The translations under genes and the position numbers were made by a program. 64,000 nt of DNA from Tenebrio molitor (lineage: Eukaryota > Arthropoda > Insecta > Coleoptera > Tenebrionidae), in assembly GCF_963966145.1 (NCBI RefSeq), contig NC_091051.1, positions 21,266,001-21,330,000 of the forward strand, given 5' to 3'. The notes below the pieces were generated by a model that had not been told where the DNA came from, did not search any database, and saw only the letters and a program-made list of their open reading frames with translations. Positions 25,195 to 36,532 of the stretch are shown piece by piece. How positions within the stretch are numbered: the stretch's first letter is position 1; each line of letters starts with the position of its first letter.

Positions 25195-25298
25195 GTTAGG
25201 AAATGCAATTTTGTGTAACTCGTGTGATTTTGCGGGATCTCGCTTCGCTCGTCCTGCAAATATCCCACTCGTTACACAAAATAACGCATTTCCTAACT
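25195..25298. repeat. Hairpin with CTCGCTTCGCTCG apex
   Basis: GTTAGGAAATGCAATTTTGT pairs with ACAAAATAACGCATTTCCTAAC-like sequence. The apex GGATCTCGCTTCGCTCGTCC belongs to the recurrent apex group. Confidence 0.75.
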
Positions 25299-25316
25299 GG
25301 ATATTATGTTCTTTAC

Positions 25317-25452
25317 GGCCGTATTCACCAACGTCAGTTAACGTTAACTGTAGGTTAAAATACTTCGTTACTTTAGTTACCTATTGTTATAATAATGTTT
25401 TCGTATATTTTAACCTACAGTTAACTTTAACTGGCGTTGGTGAATACGGGCC
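25317..25452. mobile_element. Palindromic MITE with GGCCGTATTCACCAACG ends
   Basis: GGCCGTATTCACCAACGTCA pairs with TGGCGTTGGTGAATACGGGCC-like sequence, and TAACTGTAGGTTAAAATA with TATTTTAACCTACAGTTA. It is almost entirely self-complementary. A simple ATT repeat follows at 25462-25485. Confidence 0.85.
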
Positions 25453-25461
25453 TAAGGCCCG

Positions 25462-25485
25462 TATTATTATTATTATTATTATTAC
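25462..25485. repeat. (TTA)n microsatellite
   Basis: An uninterrupted run of ATT/TTA trinucleotides follows the preceding MITE. From 25486 to 26050 no feature is supported. Confidence 0.9.
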
Positions 25486-26050
25486 TCCTTTATTATGTCT
25501 CTGCTAGTACAGAGAGAACCAACAAAATGAGAATGAGCCTTTTGAAATATTAAATAACAAATGCAAATTGTTACATGTGAAATTCTAGTCTAATTTTTTG
25601 ACGTTTGCATAGGTGAATGAATGACTATGCTAATTACGAATTTTACTACTAAAGAAGTCAGATTTGAAAAAGGCTATTATAAATATTAATTTGGCCAATA
25701 CTGTGGTGTATCCAGGTATTAATCTAAGAAACTCATGTGAACGGAAGAAGGAAATTAATTTAATGTGCTAATTTCTCTTTCTAATCGCCATGGTGCTAAT
25801 GCCTACCTGAATGAAAAAATATATTTAATTTGTATCTATAGACAATAATATAACATTCATAAACACATGTTGAACTTGTTATACCTACAATTCGCAAAAA
25901 AGAACTTTTTAAGGATTTTATTGCTGAAGTATTTACCAACCTTATCATTAGTAACTAAGATAAGTAAGAAGTGGAGCACCAATGTTCAACGTGTTAATTA
26001 CAGATAAGCAGTTAATTTTCTAGAAAAACAATATTCAGATTTTCAATATA

Positions 26051-26489
26051 TAGCCTGTCCCAGAACTGCCTCCCCATACAAAACAGCCATGTACCGACAG
26101 CAAAAGAGACTCCAAGATGACTAAAATAAATTTTCCTATAGCTCACATAACCGAGTTATAAAGTTTTCAATTTCAGCAATCCTAGACGCTCGTTCTCAGG
26201 TATCACTAAAAAATCGGACAACTTGCTAGACAGCAAAAATAATTATTGATATCGCAACAATTAGCGAAAAGTTTGGCGATGATAATAATTAGATAGAGAC
26301 CTTCGAAATCCCCGTAACGCAAAATTGCGGTCATCTTACCTTGATGGCGATCAGCTCTGATTGGTCCAGTTTAGGATGTCTTTTCTCGATTATCGCTTGA
26401 GATACGACTTTTTTTTTTAAACTTCAGATCATCACATTTACCCAAATACCCCCTTTTTCTCTGGAGAGGCAGTTTTGGGAAACCTGTAT
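26051..26489. mobile_element. Inverted-repeat element (CCTGTCCCAGAACTGCCTC)
   Basis: CCTGTCCCAGAACTGCCTCC near the left end pairs imperfectly with GGAGAGGCAGTTTTGGGAAA and CCTGTA at the right end. The interior is non-coding. From 26490 to 27369 only AT-rich intron is seen. Confidence 0.7.
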
Positions 26490-27369
26490 TTTCACTACAA
26501 ATCGAATTTGGTTTTTATGTACCTACAATTCTGTGGGAAAAATATTTGTAAAAGAGTGTGTTCCATTATTTAGTATTTATTACATATTAGGTATATTTTT
26601 TCTTTTGAAAACTAAATTTCGTACGCGTCGGTAATTGAAAAAAATAACTGTGGAAAATATTTTAGAGATTATTAAAACTCTACCGAATCGAAAGAAGTTA
26701 TCAGAAAATGTTGTTTAAAATCTAATTTTGACTCCCTGTATCGAGTTTCAAGGCAAAATTCCCATTTTGATTTTCAGTAATAATCATGGCACTTTATTCA
26801 AAACTGAATAATATAAATAAAATAATTGAAAATCAAAATGCGAATTTAACTTCTTTCAATATCTCAAACACGAACAAAATACGAATATGTAATTGATTCT
26901 ATTCACGAAATCGCAGTTGGCTAGACTTGCGAAGTAGCTTTACTCGTCTTTGGCAGTTTAATTTTTCAATAGATGGTGATTCTTTTTTCGACAAATTGCT
27001 GATTTTTCTTTAAAAGGCGTTAAATAAATTCACAAATTGTTGTGAAATGATTTAATTGCCTTTTGAAGTAAACTCCCTAATTTTTGTTGTATAAACAAGT
27101 AGATATGCTTGCAAGTAATTATTACAAAAACCAAGATGTTAACTTATGCTTTGCATTTTTTCCAACAGCGTTGAATTTAGTGTAGAATGCCTATAATTAT
27201 TAAAGACCACTATTTTTGACTGTAAAAACTGTCGAGTTTCTCTTATCACGGTGACCCATAAGTCGCTTTACCATTCACAAATTTAACAAATTTTTGGTTT
27301 GTTCATTGTTTGTGTTTATTTTTTTTTTCAATAAAATACGGGAGATAACAGGTTTTAACATGTCTGGCT

Positions 27370-27625
27370 CCCACACTTGAATTTCTTCCCAAATATTGCC
27401 TTCAAACTGCGGAACGGTTCAGAACATTCACCGTACCTACCCAGTCCTTCAGGTGAAAAAAAAAACTTTCCAAAAAAATCTGGTGTCAAATCCGGCGAAC
27501 ATCATGGCCAATTGAAATCTAAATTTCGTGAAATTATTTATTGCTAGAATATCTGTCCTAACAGCTGCATGGTGGGCCGCAGTCACCCCATCGTGTCAAA
27601 CCGTGTCTGTACCTACAAAATTTTA
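27370..27625 (-). pseudogene. Degenerate mariner-like DDE transposase fragment
   Basis: Read on the minus strand, one frame gives HDGVTAAHHAAVRTDILA near 27600-27550, resembling the QQDGAxxHxAxxxxxxL block of mariner-family transposases. Another frame further on gives CSPDLTPDFF near 27480, resembling the WPARSPDLTPLDFFLWG block with the last catalytic region. Stops and frameshifts separate the blocks. It is a dead fragment; neighbouring sequence on both sides is AT-rich and unassigned. Confidence 0.5.
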
Positions 27626-28430
27626 CAGCAATTGTGGAAATCTGCCGCCGGCGCCGGTTACTGTCCTTGCCATCTTCGTTCTCAAAATTGTAAGCCCGGA
27701 TTATCCTTTTTGCATCAAACCGTGACCTTAAGGAATACAATTCAATTTGATGGATGACTCTTGGTTTCTCTGTGTCAAAATCTGATGTTCTGTTTAATTT
27801 GCAAAGTCATTAAAGTGTGATGTGAATAAAGTTAGACAAATAAAATTCGATAACTGCGTTTATCATAATTTTTCAGGAAACAAGTTTTCGCAATATGAAA
27901 GAAAAATTTAAAAACACAGCAAAAAGTAGTAAAATATTTAAATGGTAAAGCTTCCAATGAAAGCTTCAAAAAACTTGTTCAATTTATACTCACATCATAT
28001 TCAAAAGACCTAATTAAAAATGAAAAATAAAATGTACGTATTATTTTTTGAGTTAGTTTTTTACCGTTTTTGTTGACGTGTTCTCTCTGAATTATCGTTA
28101 ACTATTATAAGATTGATACAATAAATAACTTTAAAAGAATATATGTATTCACAAAAGCTATAGCAATGTAAGCACGGGCACGAATGAAGTTTAGTTTTTT
28201 CATGATAAAATTTATGTCTGTGGAACGCTTTGTAAACTTTAGAGACAATTGTTAGAGAAATATCCGAAATTAACAACACGAGGACAATCTGAAACTACAT
28301 TTTTTTAAACTCGTTAAAAATGATAGACGATAACAGACGATAACTATTTTCGAATTCGAAAGTAGGTATCGTCAGCACCATGACTGACCTAATCTATTTT
28401 TTCCTTATGTTACATCTCTATAATTTATAA

Positions 28431-28650
28431 TAGTAGTTTATTTAACTCGTGCCAAAAAAACCCAATTTACACACGAACGAGTTGAATACATCGTTTTTTT
28501 TGTTCGACGAGCCCCTTGAAGGCTCCAAATCGCTTACAATCTTTAAAATTAGCTTGACGTTTCGTTTTCACAAATTGTGACATTTATCAAAATCACTTCA
28601 CACAGGAGAAAATTCTCAAATTCTGACAGTGTCGAACAAAAAAAAATACT
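28431..28650. mobile_element. TAGTAGTTTATT/GTTCGACGAGCCCC repeat, copy 1
   Basis: It starts TAGTAGTTTATTTAACTCGT. Its core runs from GTTCGACGAGCCCC (28502) to GACAGTGTCGAAC (28637). It matches copies at 30151-30446 and 62322-62502 and lacks most of the left hairpin present in the 30.2-kb copy. Confidence 0.8.
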
Positions 28651-28739
28651 TACATAATGTCAATTTTTATTTTTTCAACCTAAATGAATTTTTAACTAAC
28701 ATAAATAAAGCTTGATTAATTAAATAAAAGATAATAAAT

Positions 28740-29171
28740 TTAGCGTGTAGTGTAGACGACAATGCAGTTCCGATTTCCCACAAAATAAAACCTATTTCGA
28801 GATGCGTCTGGTTTAACCTGAGCGATAATAACTGTGAACATAGTCGCTATCTGTACCGATGTCGGATGTTAAAATATATAATCCTAGTTTAAACAGAGAC
28901 TCAAGATGCGGAGTATCCTGGTCTAGGCCCAGGACAATACACATGTTGTCAGGTGCGTTAGATCTTATCATTAATAAATAAGCCGCTTCTTCTCATCTCA
29001 CCGCTAGTTAATCCGTTTGATCAACGATTGCCCTTATCGCATTCACACAGATATACGGCTAAAAATTTTTTCCTATTGATATAGACTAATGAAAAATAAT
29101 ACCCAGAAATAGTAGTAACAGTAGAAAAATTTGCGATTGATTCGATGACTGATTTTGGAAATTTGTTGTAG
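28740..29171. other. Non-repetitive intron segment just upstream of homeobox exon A
   Basis: Roughly 430 bp directly before the exon A acceptor contains no recognisable mobile element and is of mixed composition, with GATA words (for example AGATCTTATC near 28960). It may hold splicing or transcriptional control sequence, or a promoter if exon A belongs to a separate gene. No ATG-bearing caudal-like N-terminal exon was found here. Confidence 0.25.
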
Positions 29172-29551
29172 GAAAGACCAGAACCAAAGATAAATACCGC
29201 GTCGTGTATACGGACTTTCAAAGGATCGAACTTGAAAAAGAGTTTACTTTCAATAATAAATATATAACAATCAGACGGAAAGCGGAACTAGCTGCGACGC
29301 TGGGTTTATCTGAACGGCAAATAAAAATTTGGTTTCAAAACAGGCGGGCCAAAGAAAGGAAGCAGAAGAAGCGCACTGAAGAAAAAACCCACATGGAAAA
29401 TATGTACCAGCATCATCAACAAACGCCTCAGGGGCAGCTGATCGTCGGGATGCCGCCCCCGCCACTGATGATGCAGCTAGTGACTAATTCCTTAAAAACT
29501 GAAAGTGAAAGTGAAACAAATGTTGACAGGGTTACATTATTGCAAAGTTAA
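29172..29551 (+). CDS. cad: caudal homeobox terminal exon A (divergent, 61-residue homeodomain)
   Basis: The acceptor TTTGTTGTAG ends at 29171; with the phase-1 G of exon 1 the join reads PNP-GKTRTKDKYRVVYTD. It encodes a DNA-binding homeodomain at residues 147-207 of the predicted 267-residue protein. Helix 3 retains KIWFQNRRAKERK with the Gln50 and Asn51 equivalents. Between helix 1 and helix 2 it reads EKEF-TFNNK-YITIRRK, one residue longer than the four-residue segment in exon B and in canonical Caudal. The 60 aligned positions show 10 substitutions against exon B. The tail (MYQHHQQTPQGQLIVGMPPP, then LMMQLV and a Ser/Glu-rich end) ends at TAA 29549-29551. The intron from exon 1 would be 15,833 bp. 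It could instead be the last exon of a separate caudal paralog whose 5' exon is not visible. No frameshift or stop is present, so it looks functional. Confidence 0.92.
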
Positions 29552-29860
29552 TTTTAATTAAATTTAGTGTACAAGCGTCGGTTAAGTGCAATCATTTCTA
29601 GGTGCAATCGGTAATTACTAATAAATTAATTAGCATGACGTCAAGTGGTATCGTTTTTGTAGATTAAATGCAACCAAAAACATACAAGTTGTAAACCTCA
29701 ACATATCTTTCGGCAGAAAATGTTAATTATACCCAATAAGGTAAACATGGGCTGAAAATGAAGTGAAGCCATTTTTATTATTATGATAATGTAATTACAT
29801 GCAATAACGATTAGGTAATAGATCAATTAATAAAGAATTTTTGTTTTCTAAATGTGGTTT
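29552..29860 (+). terminator. 3' UTR and poly(A) signal of caudal exon A
   Basis: About 280 nt of AT-rich sequence follows the exon A stop. A consensus AATAAA lies at 29829-29834, followed by a T/GT-rich stretch (TTTTTGTTTTC and TGTGGTTTTTT), as expected for a cleavage/polyadenylation site near 29850. This supports exon A being a genuine terminal exon. Exact cleavage is inferred. Confidence 0.65.
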
Positions 29861-30150
29861 TTTATCGACAAGTAGTATTTATAAAAATCCCTACTCTCTA
29901 ATAATTATATTTTGATGTTGACATGTTTTGCAGCAGAAACCCTTTTCATACTTAGTATAATTGTTTATTATTGAGAATCTATTGTCACTATGTCACTGTT
30001 TTAGATCGATTTTGTTGCAGTTTTAATTTTTCATAATTGAAATGGATTAGAACTTTTTAACAGCTTAATTACAATTTCCCCTAGATGTTTTATTTTCATT
30101 ATGGGAAATCAAAAAGATTAAATTTTTAAAATTTACTATGACAAGTGATA

Positions 30151-30446
30151 TAGTAGTTTATTTAACGAGTTCGTGTGTAATTTGGGTTTTTTTTTTGGCA
30201 TGAGTGGGCCAGTTTAAAACTCGAGTGAAACGAGAGTTTTAAAGGTCCACGAGTGCCAAAAAAGCCCAAATTACACAAGAACGAGTTGAATACAACGTTT
30301 TTTTGTTCGACGAGCCCCCCAAAGGCTCCAAATCGCTGAAAATCTTTAAAATTAGTTTGACGTTTCGTTCTGACAAGTTGTCAAATTTATCAAAATCTGT
30401 TCACACAGGAGAAAATTCTCAAATTCTGACAGTCTCGAACAAAAAA
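30151..30446. mobile_element. TAGTAGTTTATT/GTTCGACGAGCCCC repeat, copy 2 (most complete)
   Basis: A left hairpin (TTTAACGAGTTCGTGTGTAA with TTACACAAGAACGAGTTGAA) has the apex AAAACTCGAGTGAAACGAG. It is followed by the GTTCGACGAGCCCC...TCGAAC core at 30307-30440. It sits 600 bp past caudal exon A. Confidence 0.8.
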
Positions 30447-31234
30447 ATTATCAAAATGTAGGTGTAAGTATTTTTAAAGCTCTACGTACGGTCGCGGTCA
30501 ATAAATTTTGGACGCTAGTGTCATCGTGCTGTCATATATTCTAAAACGACCTTTATGTATTTATAACCTCAATGTTGATTTTTGTGTTAATTTTGAAAAT
30601 GTGAATGTCAGATTTACCAACAAAACATTCAAGAAGTTTTAAAAGTCAGACAAATGGAATAGAATGAGGTTTTATTAATTAATAAAAAATATAAAATACC
30701 TAAATAAATGAAAATTAAAAACTTAATATTTTGTCATTTGACACTTTTGACAATTTCAATAAAGCATGATTTAGAGTATTTTTTTTATGTAATAGAACAA
30801 TGATGTCCAAAATTTAATAATCGTAACAGTACCAGGTAAGGTAAACAAAACAAAAAATGAAATTTTAATAAGGAATACATGAAGAAAAGCTATTAAGTGG
30901 AAAAGACAATTACAATAACGTCCTAGAGAATATGGTACAAATGTTGTATTTGGCAAAATATTTTGGTTTGATAATGAAGAGTTTAAGAAAAGGAACGTTT
31001 CGATAACGCAAGAGAATGTAAACGAATATAGGGGCATTAAATTATTTGGGTTCAAACTACAATAAAATTTTATTGCAGTTATAATTCTTATAATATAACC
31101 ATAATATAAAAATTATTAAATCTGTTAGTATTGGAAAGAAAATTATTTTCATAATACGAGTATCTCCTCATATAATAAAGCAAAAATAAACGGGGACTTC
31201 AGTTGTTCACGTTTTTCTAAATGTGTATCTAACG

Positions 31235-31458
31235 TACAATGGCGGACAAAAATTTCGTCCACAACTGTCATTCCACTTACGTATGCTGTAAAGTAGCCTT
31301 TAGGAACGAATAACCTCACTTCACATGTTGACATGTGACAGTAATAAATTTCAAATTTTAATTTGCAAACGTCAATCATAATGACAATTAATAAACTACA
31401 CCCAATTTTTGTGAAATGACAGGAAAAGGGTGGACGAAATTTTTTGGCCGGAATAGTA
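31235..31458. mobile_element. MITE with TACAATGGCGGACAAAAA end
   Basis: TACAATGGCGGACAAAAATT and CGTCCAC on the left pair with GTGGACGAAATTTTTTGGCC on the right, where the end has eroded. The terminus resembles the Tc1-like element at 40007-40984. Confidence 0.7.
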
Positions 31459-31620
31459 CGTACTATTGCGAGCAAAAAAAAATGGGACATCAACATCACT
31501 GTCTTGGCTTTTAATGTGAAATCACCCTTATCTGTTTCTAACCCTACTTTGAATTGATTGACGTTGTCATTAAGTATTGTAGGTTGTAGGGAATGAGTGT
31601 AAGTAAGCACACAGTGAATA

Positions 31621-31831
31621 AACTCGGTACAGGTTGCAAAGACACACTTGTCATTTGCAACAGCGCTTTTATGGCATTAGTCATTTGAAATTACTTTAAA
31701 ACTGTACTTATATGGCAAATATTCAACCCAAACTATGATTTTCTGGTCCCTTTGTGCCTTTATTTGGTTCAGAAATATGAAAAAAATGCTGTTGCAAATG
31801 ACAAGTGTGTCTTTGCAACCTGTACTGAGTT
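31621..31831. mobile_element. MITE with 43-bp inverted termini
   Basis: AACTCGGTACAGGTTGCAAA pairs with TTTGCAACCTGTACTGAGTT, and GACACACTTGTCATTTGCAA continues the match. The long, well-preserved ends suggest a young insertion. Confidence 0.9.
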
Positions 31832-32068
31832 AACAATTTATTTAATGCAAAGTCACAATCAAAATCTACCTTTATCTAAAAGAAGATGGCATTTGGAAAA
31901 GGGAAATACTCATAGGAGTATAAAATAAATTTTTAAACTGTCAGCTAGAATACTGTCAAATTTCGATGACAATAATCAAAGGCAAAATGACAATAAAGCT
32001 TGAACTACATCAAATTTTTCAGAACTGACAGAAATTTGAGGTCTCACTTTTTATGCTCCCAATAGTAC

Positions 32069-32284
32069 GTACAGTCGATGGACAAATAAAACTGGGACAA
32101 AAATGACACTTACATAAGTCAAAAGTTACAAATTTGCGTCGTTTAATTACGGCTTTATCACAAATAGGTTCACTTTGGTATGACATATTATATAGACACT
32201 GACAAATATATTGACAATTCAATGATCTGATTTACATAGATTAAAATTTAAGTGTCCCAGTTTTATTTGTCCACCGACCGTACA
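32069..32284. mobile_element. MITE with GTACAGTCGATGGACAAATA end
   Basis: GTCGATGGACAAATAAAACT pairs with AGTTTTATTTGTCCACCGAC, and GGGACA continues the repeat inward. The outermost bases are GTAC. From 32285 to 33131 no element or gene is supported. Confidence 0.85.
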
Positions 32285-33131
32285 TTCCAAATGTTTTTAA
32301 GGTAGAAAATATTATCAACTTGCAGTTGAAAATTTTTCATATAGGTACAGGATTCATATGGTATCATTCAAACTTTAACCGGCGGTGGATTCCAACTCCT
32401 AAACACTCTTACAAACATGTCTAGGTTCTAACGTTAAAATTGTTGAAGATAAAGCATGTTGAAGAGTGTACTACCACCCTTTAAGAACTGCAGATAAATG
32501 AAAATATTTTACGTTAAAACAAACTGTAGGGCATTGTTGTCAAAATGAAACTAAAGCGACCTTTATAATACCAATATTTTCTCTATAGCCACAATTGTTT
32601 GCTTCTATTATGACATTCATGACATTTGTTGTACGTAAAGTGGAATAAATTAGCGAAGAATGGCATTTACTAATACCTAGTGAAAAAACCGATATGGTAA
32701 TTTTTGCCAATTTTTGACGTATGACTCAATATTTTATTGTCAAGAGCCTTTTGAGACCGGAATCTTCCACTGGTTAAAATATTTATGAAACTATATGAAT
32801 CACCCTGTATGTAAATACACGAATTGATACAGCTATCTTTTTGCCGATTAAGAGAATATGTGAAAGCTATTTTGCTATTTAACTACGTTGCAATATGTGA
32901 TACATAAATGACAGCTAGAAAAAAGAATTCGAAAAAGTGAGGTTAGGAAGTCGTTTGTTGAGCAGCCGTGATTCAAAGTCCTACCAAGAACATGACAAAA
33001 AAATACAGATGCAGTTTCTACGTAGGTATACGTTTAAAATAGCAAGCATATCAAATTTTGAGCAACTAAAACTAATAATTGTATTGAAGTCTTTTATTGA
33101 TATAACCTTAAATGCCAGAATTAAGCATACG

Positions 33132-33342
33132 TATAGTCTGCTCTCAGTTCTAAATTTCCACCACCTGTTGAATTACGTTGGCAAAATAAAAATATTTCTA
33201 AACCGGGGGTTGTAATAACCACGGAGAATGATAACCTCACAAATACAAGATGACGCATTTTTCTCAAACACTGTTCCCGGTTGAATTTCTAATTCTTCTA
33301 GAATGCAGTATTGGTGGAAATTCAGAATTGACACAGACTATA
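33132..33342. mobile_element. Inverted-repeat element (MITE)
   Basis: TATAGTCTGCTCTCAGTTCT and AAATTTCCACCA pair with TGGTGGAAATTCAGAATTGA and CAGACTATA. The interior has no recognised coding sequence. Confidence 0.75.
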
Positions 33343-33672
33343 ATATAATCTGTTTTTTTTTTAATCAAAGAACCACCAACACCGCAACTTACACCTAAAA
33401 TAAAGTTGGTAACATTGTACACTTTTGACCTAAGGTGAAAAATATCATAATATTACATATATACCGAGTGACTATCAATGATTGAAAATTATTTTGTTAT
33501 GTCGGTAACACATTTGAAGTCTTTAGTTGGAACATCGTTGGCATGGCACACGCAATTTTCAAAATTGAAACAAACGTCAAAAAAATCTATTTTTTTTTCA
33601 ACGCCAATGTATATGCCGTTCACGATTATTTTAGACACGCAGGAGGCCGCGATATCTTTTTGTTAGATTGGC

Positions 33673-33701
33673 GTCAGGTCAGGTCAGGTCAGGTCAGGTC
33701 A
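33673..33701. repeat. (GTCAG)n pentamer run
   Basis: Five tandem GTCAG units replace the single GTCAG-GTCCTGTCAT seen at the matching position of the sister copy near 20698, so the run expanded after the two copies separated. Confidence 0.85.
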
Positions 33702-34130
33702 TATGTCATATGACGTTTCGTTTTTAAATATTCGCATTGTTGTCAATTCCGTCATTAATTTAGTTAATAAGAATTTACCCAGAACTGCCCTACAAATATG
33801 TATGTTTCATTTCAATTACAATTTTACGATTATTGTTCCTAATGCGTTCAATTATTTAAAAAATGTAACAACTTGGGAGCAGTGTTCGGTTGAATTATAA
33901 CCTAAAATAGATTTATTAAGACAAATCACAATACTGCTAACTAAAATGTCAGATTTTCATAGATAGTCCGAATTTGAAATAATCGTGAATGGTTTATATG
34001 TACTATCGCGGCCATCCAAATGTGAACGTTTTTTTTTTATAGTTTGATTTTTACTTTAAATCATAGGCGTCCTAAAATGTCAAAGTTTGACACTAGCGAT
34101 AAAAAAATTATTGAAACTATTTTTTTTTAA

Positions 34131-34310
34131 ATGCCACATCTCACTCCGATTCAGACAGCTAGGGCTATTGCAAAGCTAGAAGAAAATTGGTCTTTGGCTG
34201 CTGTGGCCAGAGAATTGCAGTAAGATTTGCATCTTCAATATAAAGAGGCGTTGGCAAGAAAACAGGCTTGAGAGGCCAATACGAATAGGTGTTGAAAAGG
34301 TTTCTTTACT
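34131..34310 (+). pseudogene. Tc1-like transposase N-terminal remnant, frameshifted
   Basis: The ATG at 34131 opens MPHLTPIQTARAIAKLEE, followed by NWSLAAVARELQ, ending at a stop at 34221. A second frame then continues with FNIKRRWQENRLERPIRIG. This layout is typical of the N-terminal paired helix-turn-helix of Tc1/mariner transposases. One base appears lost at about 34220. No catalytic domain follows. Confidence 0.7.
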
Positions 34311-34440
34311 AAAGTTTACTTTCACTTTAATAATGTATTAATTACTTCTCTGTCTCATTTTTATTAAAAATTATTTATTACAACTTTTTATTATTAAAAT
34401 AGTAACGCCTGCTGCACGAACGCCAATGAATACAGCCTGA

Positions 34441-35730
34441 TTTACGGGTCTATTTTGTAACTTATCGTTAAACAACTATCCGTCCGATAGTGATGCTCGT
34501 TAAGCATTGGTCGCTATTGAACTACAACGATTTCAGCATATTTGGTATTTCTTAAATCCTATCGTTATCATTATAATTCGATAGCTATCGTTATGGCAAA
34601 AGTTTACAATTTTAGGTTGGATAGTAGCACAACGGCCAACTTTATAGTATCTATATGTTCATGACAGTTCATGTACTTTTTATGTTTTTTACTGCCACTA
34701 CCGCTCAAATGTTGAAAATGCAATAAGTAAATAACACTGATCACAATCAATAATAACAACTGATACGAAAGCGGCAAGAAAAGTTTGCGACTGTGTAAAG
34801 TTACAGCTTCCCCATTGTAGCTTGAGCTGTGAGAGTCGGATGCGCAGTGGTCTAACACTAATTTTGTCGCATTTCTTTGCTGCTTCCAGGGCCTCTTTAT
34901 CGGACCTCTTTATTCAACTTTGCGCATCCCTCACAGCTCAAGCTACAATGGGCAAGCTGTATATAAAAACAATGCTCAAGCGTAAATGCAAGACGACTCA
35001 GCAACAGTATCAGCTCTATGTTGACGAATTAGAAAACAATATGTTCTTCAGGAATAATAAAAATATGTAATAAGAGTAAAAAAAATAAAATAAAAACAAA
35101 AAAAAAATCTGGGGCAAGTGTTTTACCATAATTTGTACAATTTCATAAAGGCTGTGGACTGAGACATTGCTTATTGCTTCCTACAGGCTACAGGCTTTTG
35201 GTAACTACCGTGAGCCATAAAACTCAGGGCTACTACAAATTTTAGAAATTTTTTGACTCTGCCGTTATCTACGTAAGGTAAAATTTCTAAAAATAAATCT
35301 TGTCCAGCCTCCCTACTAAGTCGCTAGTGTTTTCTGAAATTTTCTTTTGTTGTAAAGAACGGATCAGTTACATCTCTTAAATATTGATTTAACAATCGAT
35401 CACGATCTCTATGTTTTGTACCGATCAGTTAATAATAGTTTATAAGAACTCTTTTCCAATTCTGCCACTACTTGTATCAATATGTCTCTGTTCATCGCTA
35501 GAAAAACTCGCAAGAGCAAGTTTTAATACGACAAATCAACACGAACGAAATATAGTGAATAGTAAAAATGCATAAACTATTTAACGATGACAGCTGACGT
35601 CAATTTACGTTATTTAGCGAGAAGCAAAATTTACAAAATACTATTTGATCACTATATTCCGATTAATCACTAACTAACGAGGAATCCTTTAGTAATGATG
35701 ATCGTTGAGAGTTACAAAATAGACCCGTTA
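34441..35730. mobile_element. Third-level nested element
   Basis: TTTACGGGTCTATTTTGTAA at the left pairs with TTACAAAATAGACCCGTTAA at the right. The interior has AT-rich sequence and another hairpin element at 34806-34957. No coding frame is recognised. Confidence 0.65.
34806..34957. mobile_element. Fourth-level hairpin element
   Basis: CCCATTGTAGCTTGAGCTGT pairs with ACAGCTCAAGCTACAATGGG, and GGATGCGCA with TGCGCATCC. At 152 bp it is the innermost unit of the nested stack. Confidence 0.8.
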
Positions 35731-35935
35731 ATCTAACGAAAAATACGGAAATTTTCGCGAGCTATCGTTCACTTTTGGATGGCCGCGATTGTACTTCGTG
35801 ACTTAACCTAACCTAAATAGAAATTATTGACAGATGATGCACGAGAAGATTTGCACTACCAACTGCATCAGTGTTGCCAATCCATTATTTTGCTTCAATC
35901 ATTTATAGTCGCTCGGTATTAAGGTTGTAGTATTA

Positions 35936-36238
35936 TACAGGGTTATTCTAAATTACTGTAGTCGAAGTAGGCGTGAAAACTGAATGTAAAATTTATGGTC
36001 GCCGTTCCACATAAAAAAAATCATCAAAATGATGTGTTAAATTGGGTGCAAAACAACTCAATATTTTTTAAATTGATTGTAGAACAACTCAATATTTCAA
36101 AAAAATCCTCATCACCGCACTTTTCACCTAAAAAACGACAGTGACAGCGACACAACTGACAGTTCACAAGAAAGCGGCAAAAACATAATAACATGGGCAT
36201 GGCCTACTTCGACTACAATCATTTAGAATAACCCTGTA
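35936..36238. mobile_element. CAGGGTTATT-family MITE, copy 3 (opposite orientation)
   Basis: It runs TACAGGGTTATTCTAAAT to ATTTAGAATAACCCTGTA. The interior matches copy 1 in reverse, including GTGACAGCGACA and TTCACAAGAAAGCGGCAAAA. It lies immediately right of the nested cluster ending at 35918. Confidence 0.85.
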
Positions 36239-36532
36239 CATATACTATATATTTTGAAACAGATTATCTGTAGAGATATTAGTAGCGCAGCATGTTAATA
36301 AAGTTAATAACAACTAATAACAACCAATATTTGAGAGTTTAATAAATGTCTCACTTTGCGAAGTATTTTTAATAACACGTCCAAATTTTAAATGCGATTT
36401 TGCGTAGTTTCAAGGACATTGTTAAAATGGCAGGCATTAGCTGATATCATTAATTTGCCTAAATTTAATAAAATTTTATTATTGCAAACCTAAATCAACA
36501 GGTCGTGGTTCTTTGATGAAAAAAACAGCTAA

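Larger units (their letters stand above)
34001..35793 (+). mobile_element. Tc1-like element nested in the 33462-35918 element
   Basis: TACTATCGCGGCCATCCAAA and GTGAACG pair with CGTTCAC, TTTTGGATGGCCGCG and ATTGTA. A transposase N-terminal remnant sits just inside the left end (34131). Two more inverted-repeat structures (34441-35730 and 34806-34957) lie inside it, so most of the length is later insertions. Confidence 0.75.
33462..35918. mobile_element. TACCGAGTGACTAT-family element carrying nested insertions
   Basis: The left end TACCGAGTGACTATCAATGA pairs with TCATTTATAGTCGCTCGGTA at the right, 2.46 kb away. The left 530 bp is a near copy of 20480-21000. The rest of the length is due to a second element inserted at 34001, which itself contains further insertions. 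Confidence 0.75.

Noticed and set aside
29271..29465. Minus-strand frame across homeobox exon A
   Set aside because: It is antisense to a conserved homeodomain; its openness is a by-product of the codons on the other strand.
31149..31610. 153-codon minus-strand frame as a gene
   Set aside because: It overlaps the inverted-repeat element at 31235-31458 and shows no family similarity that I can recognise.
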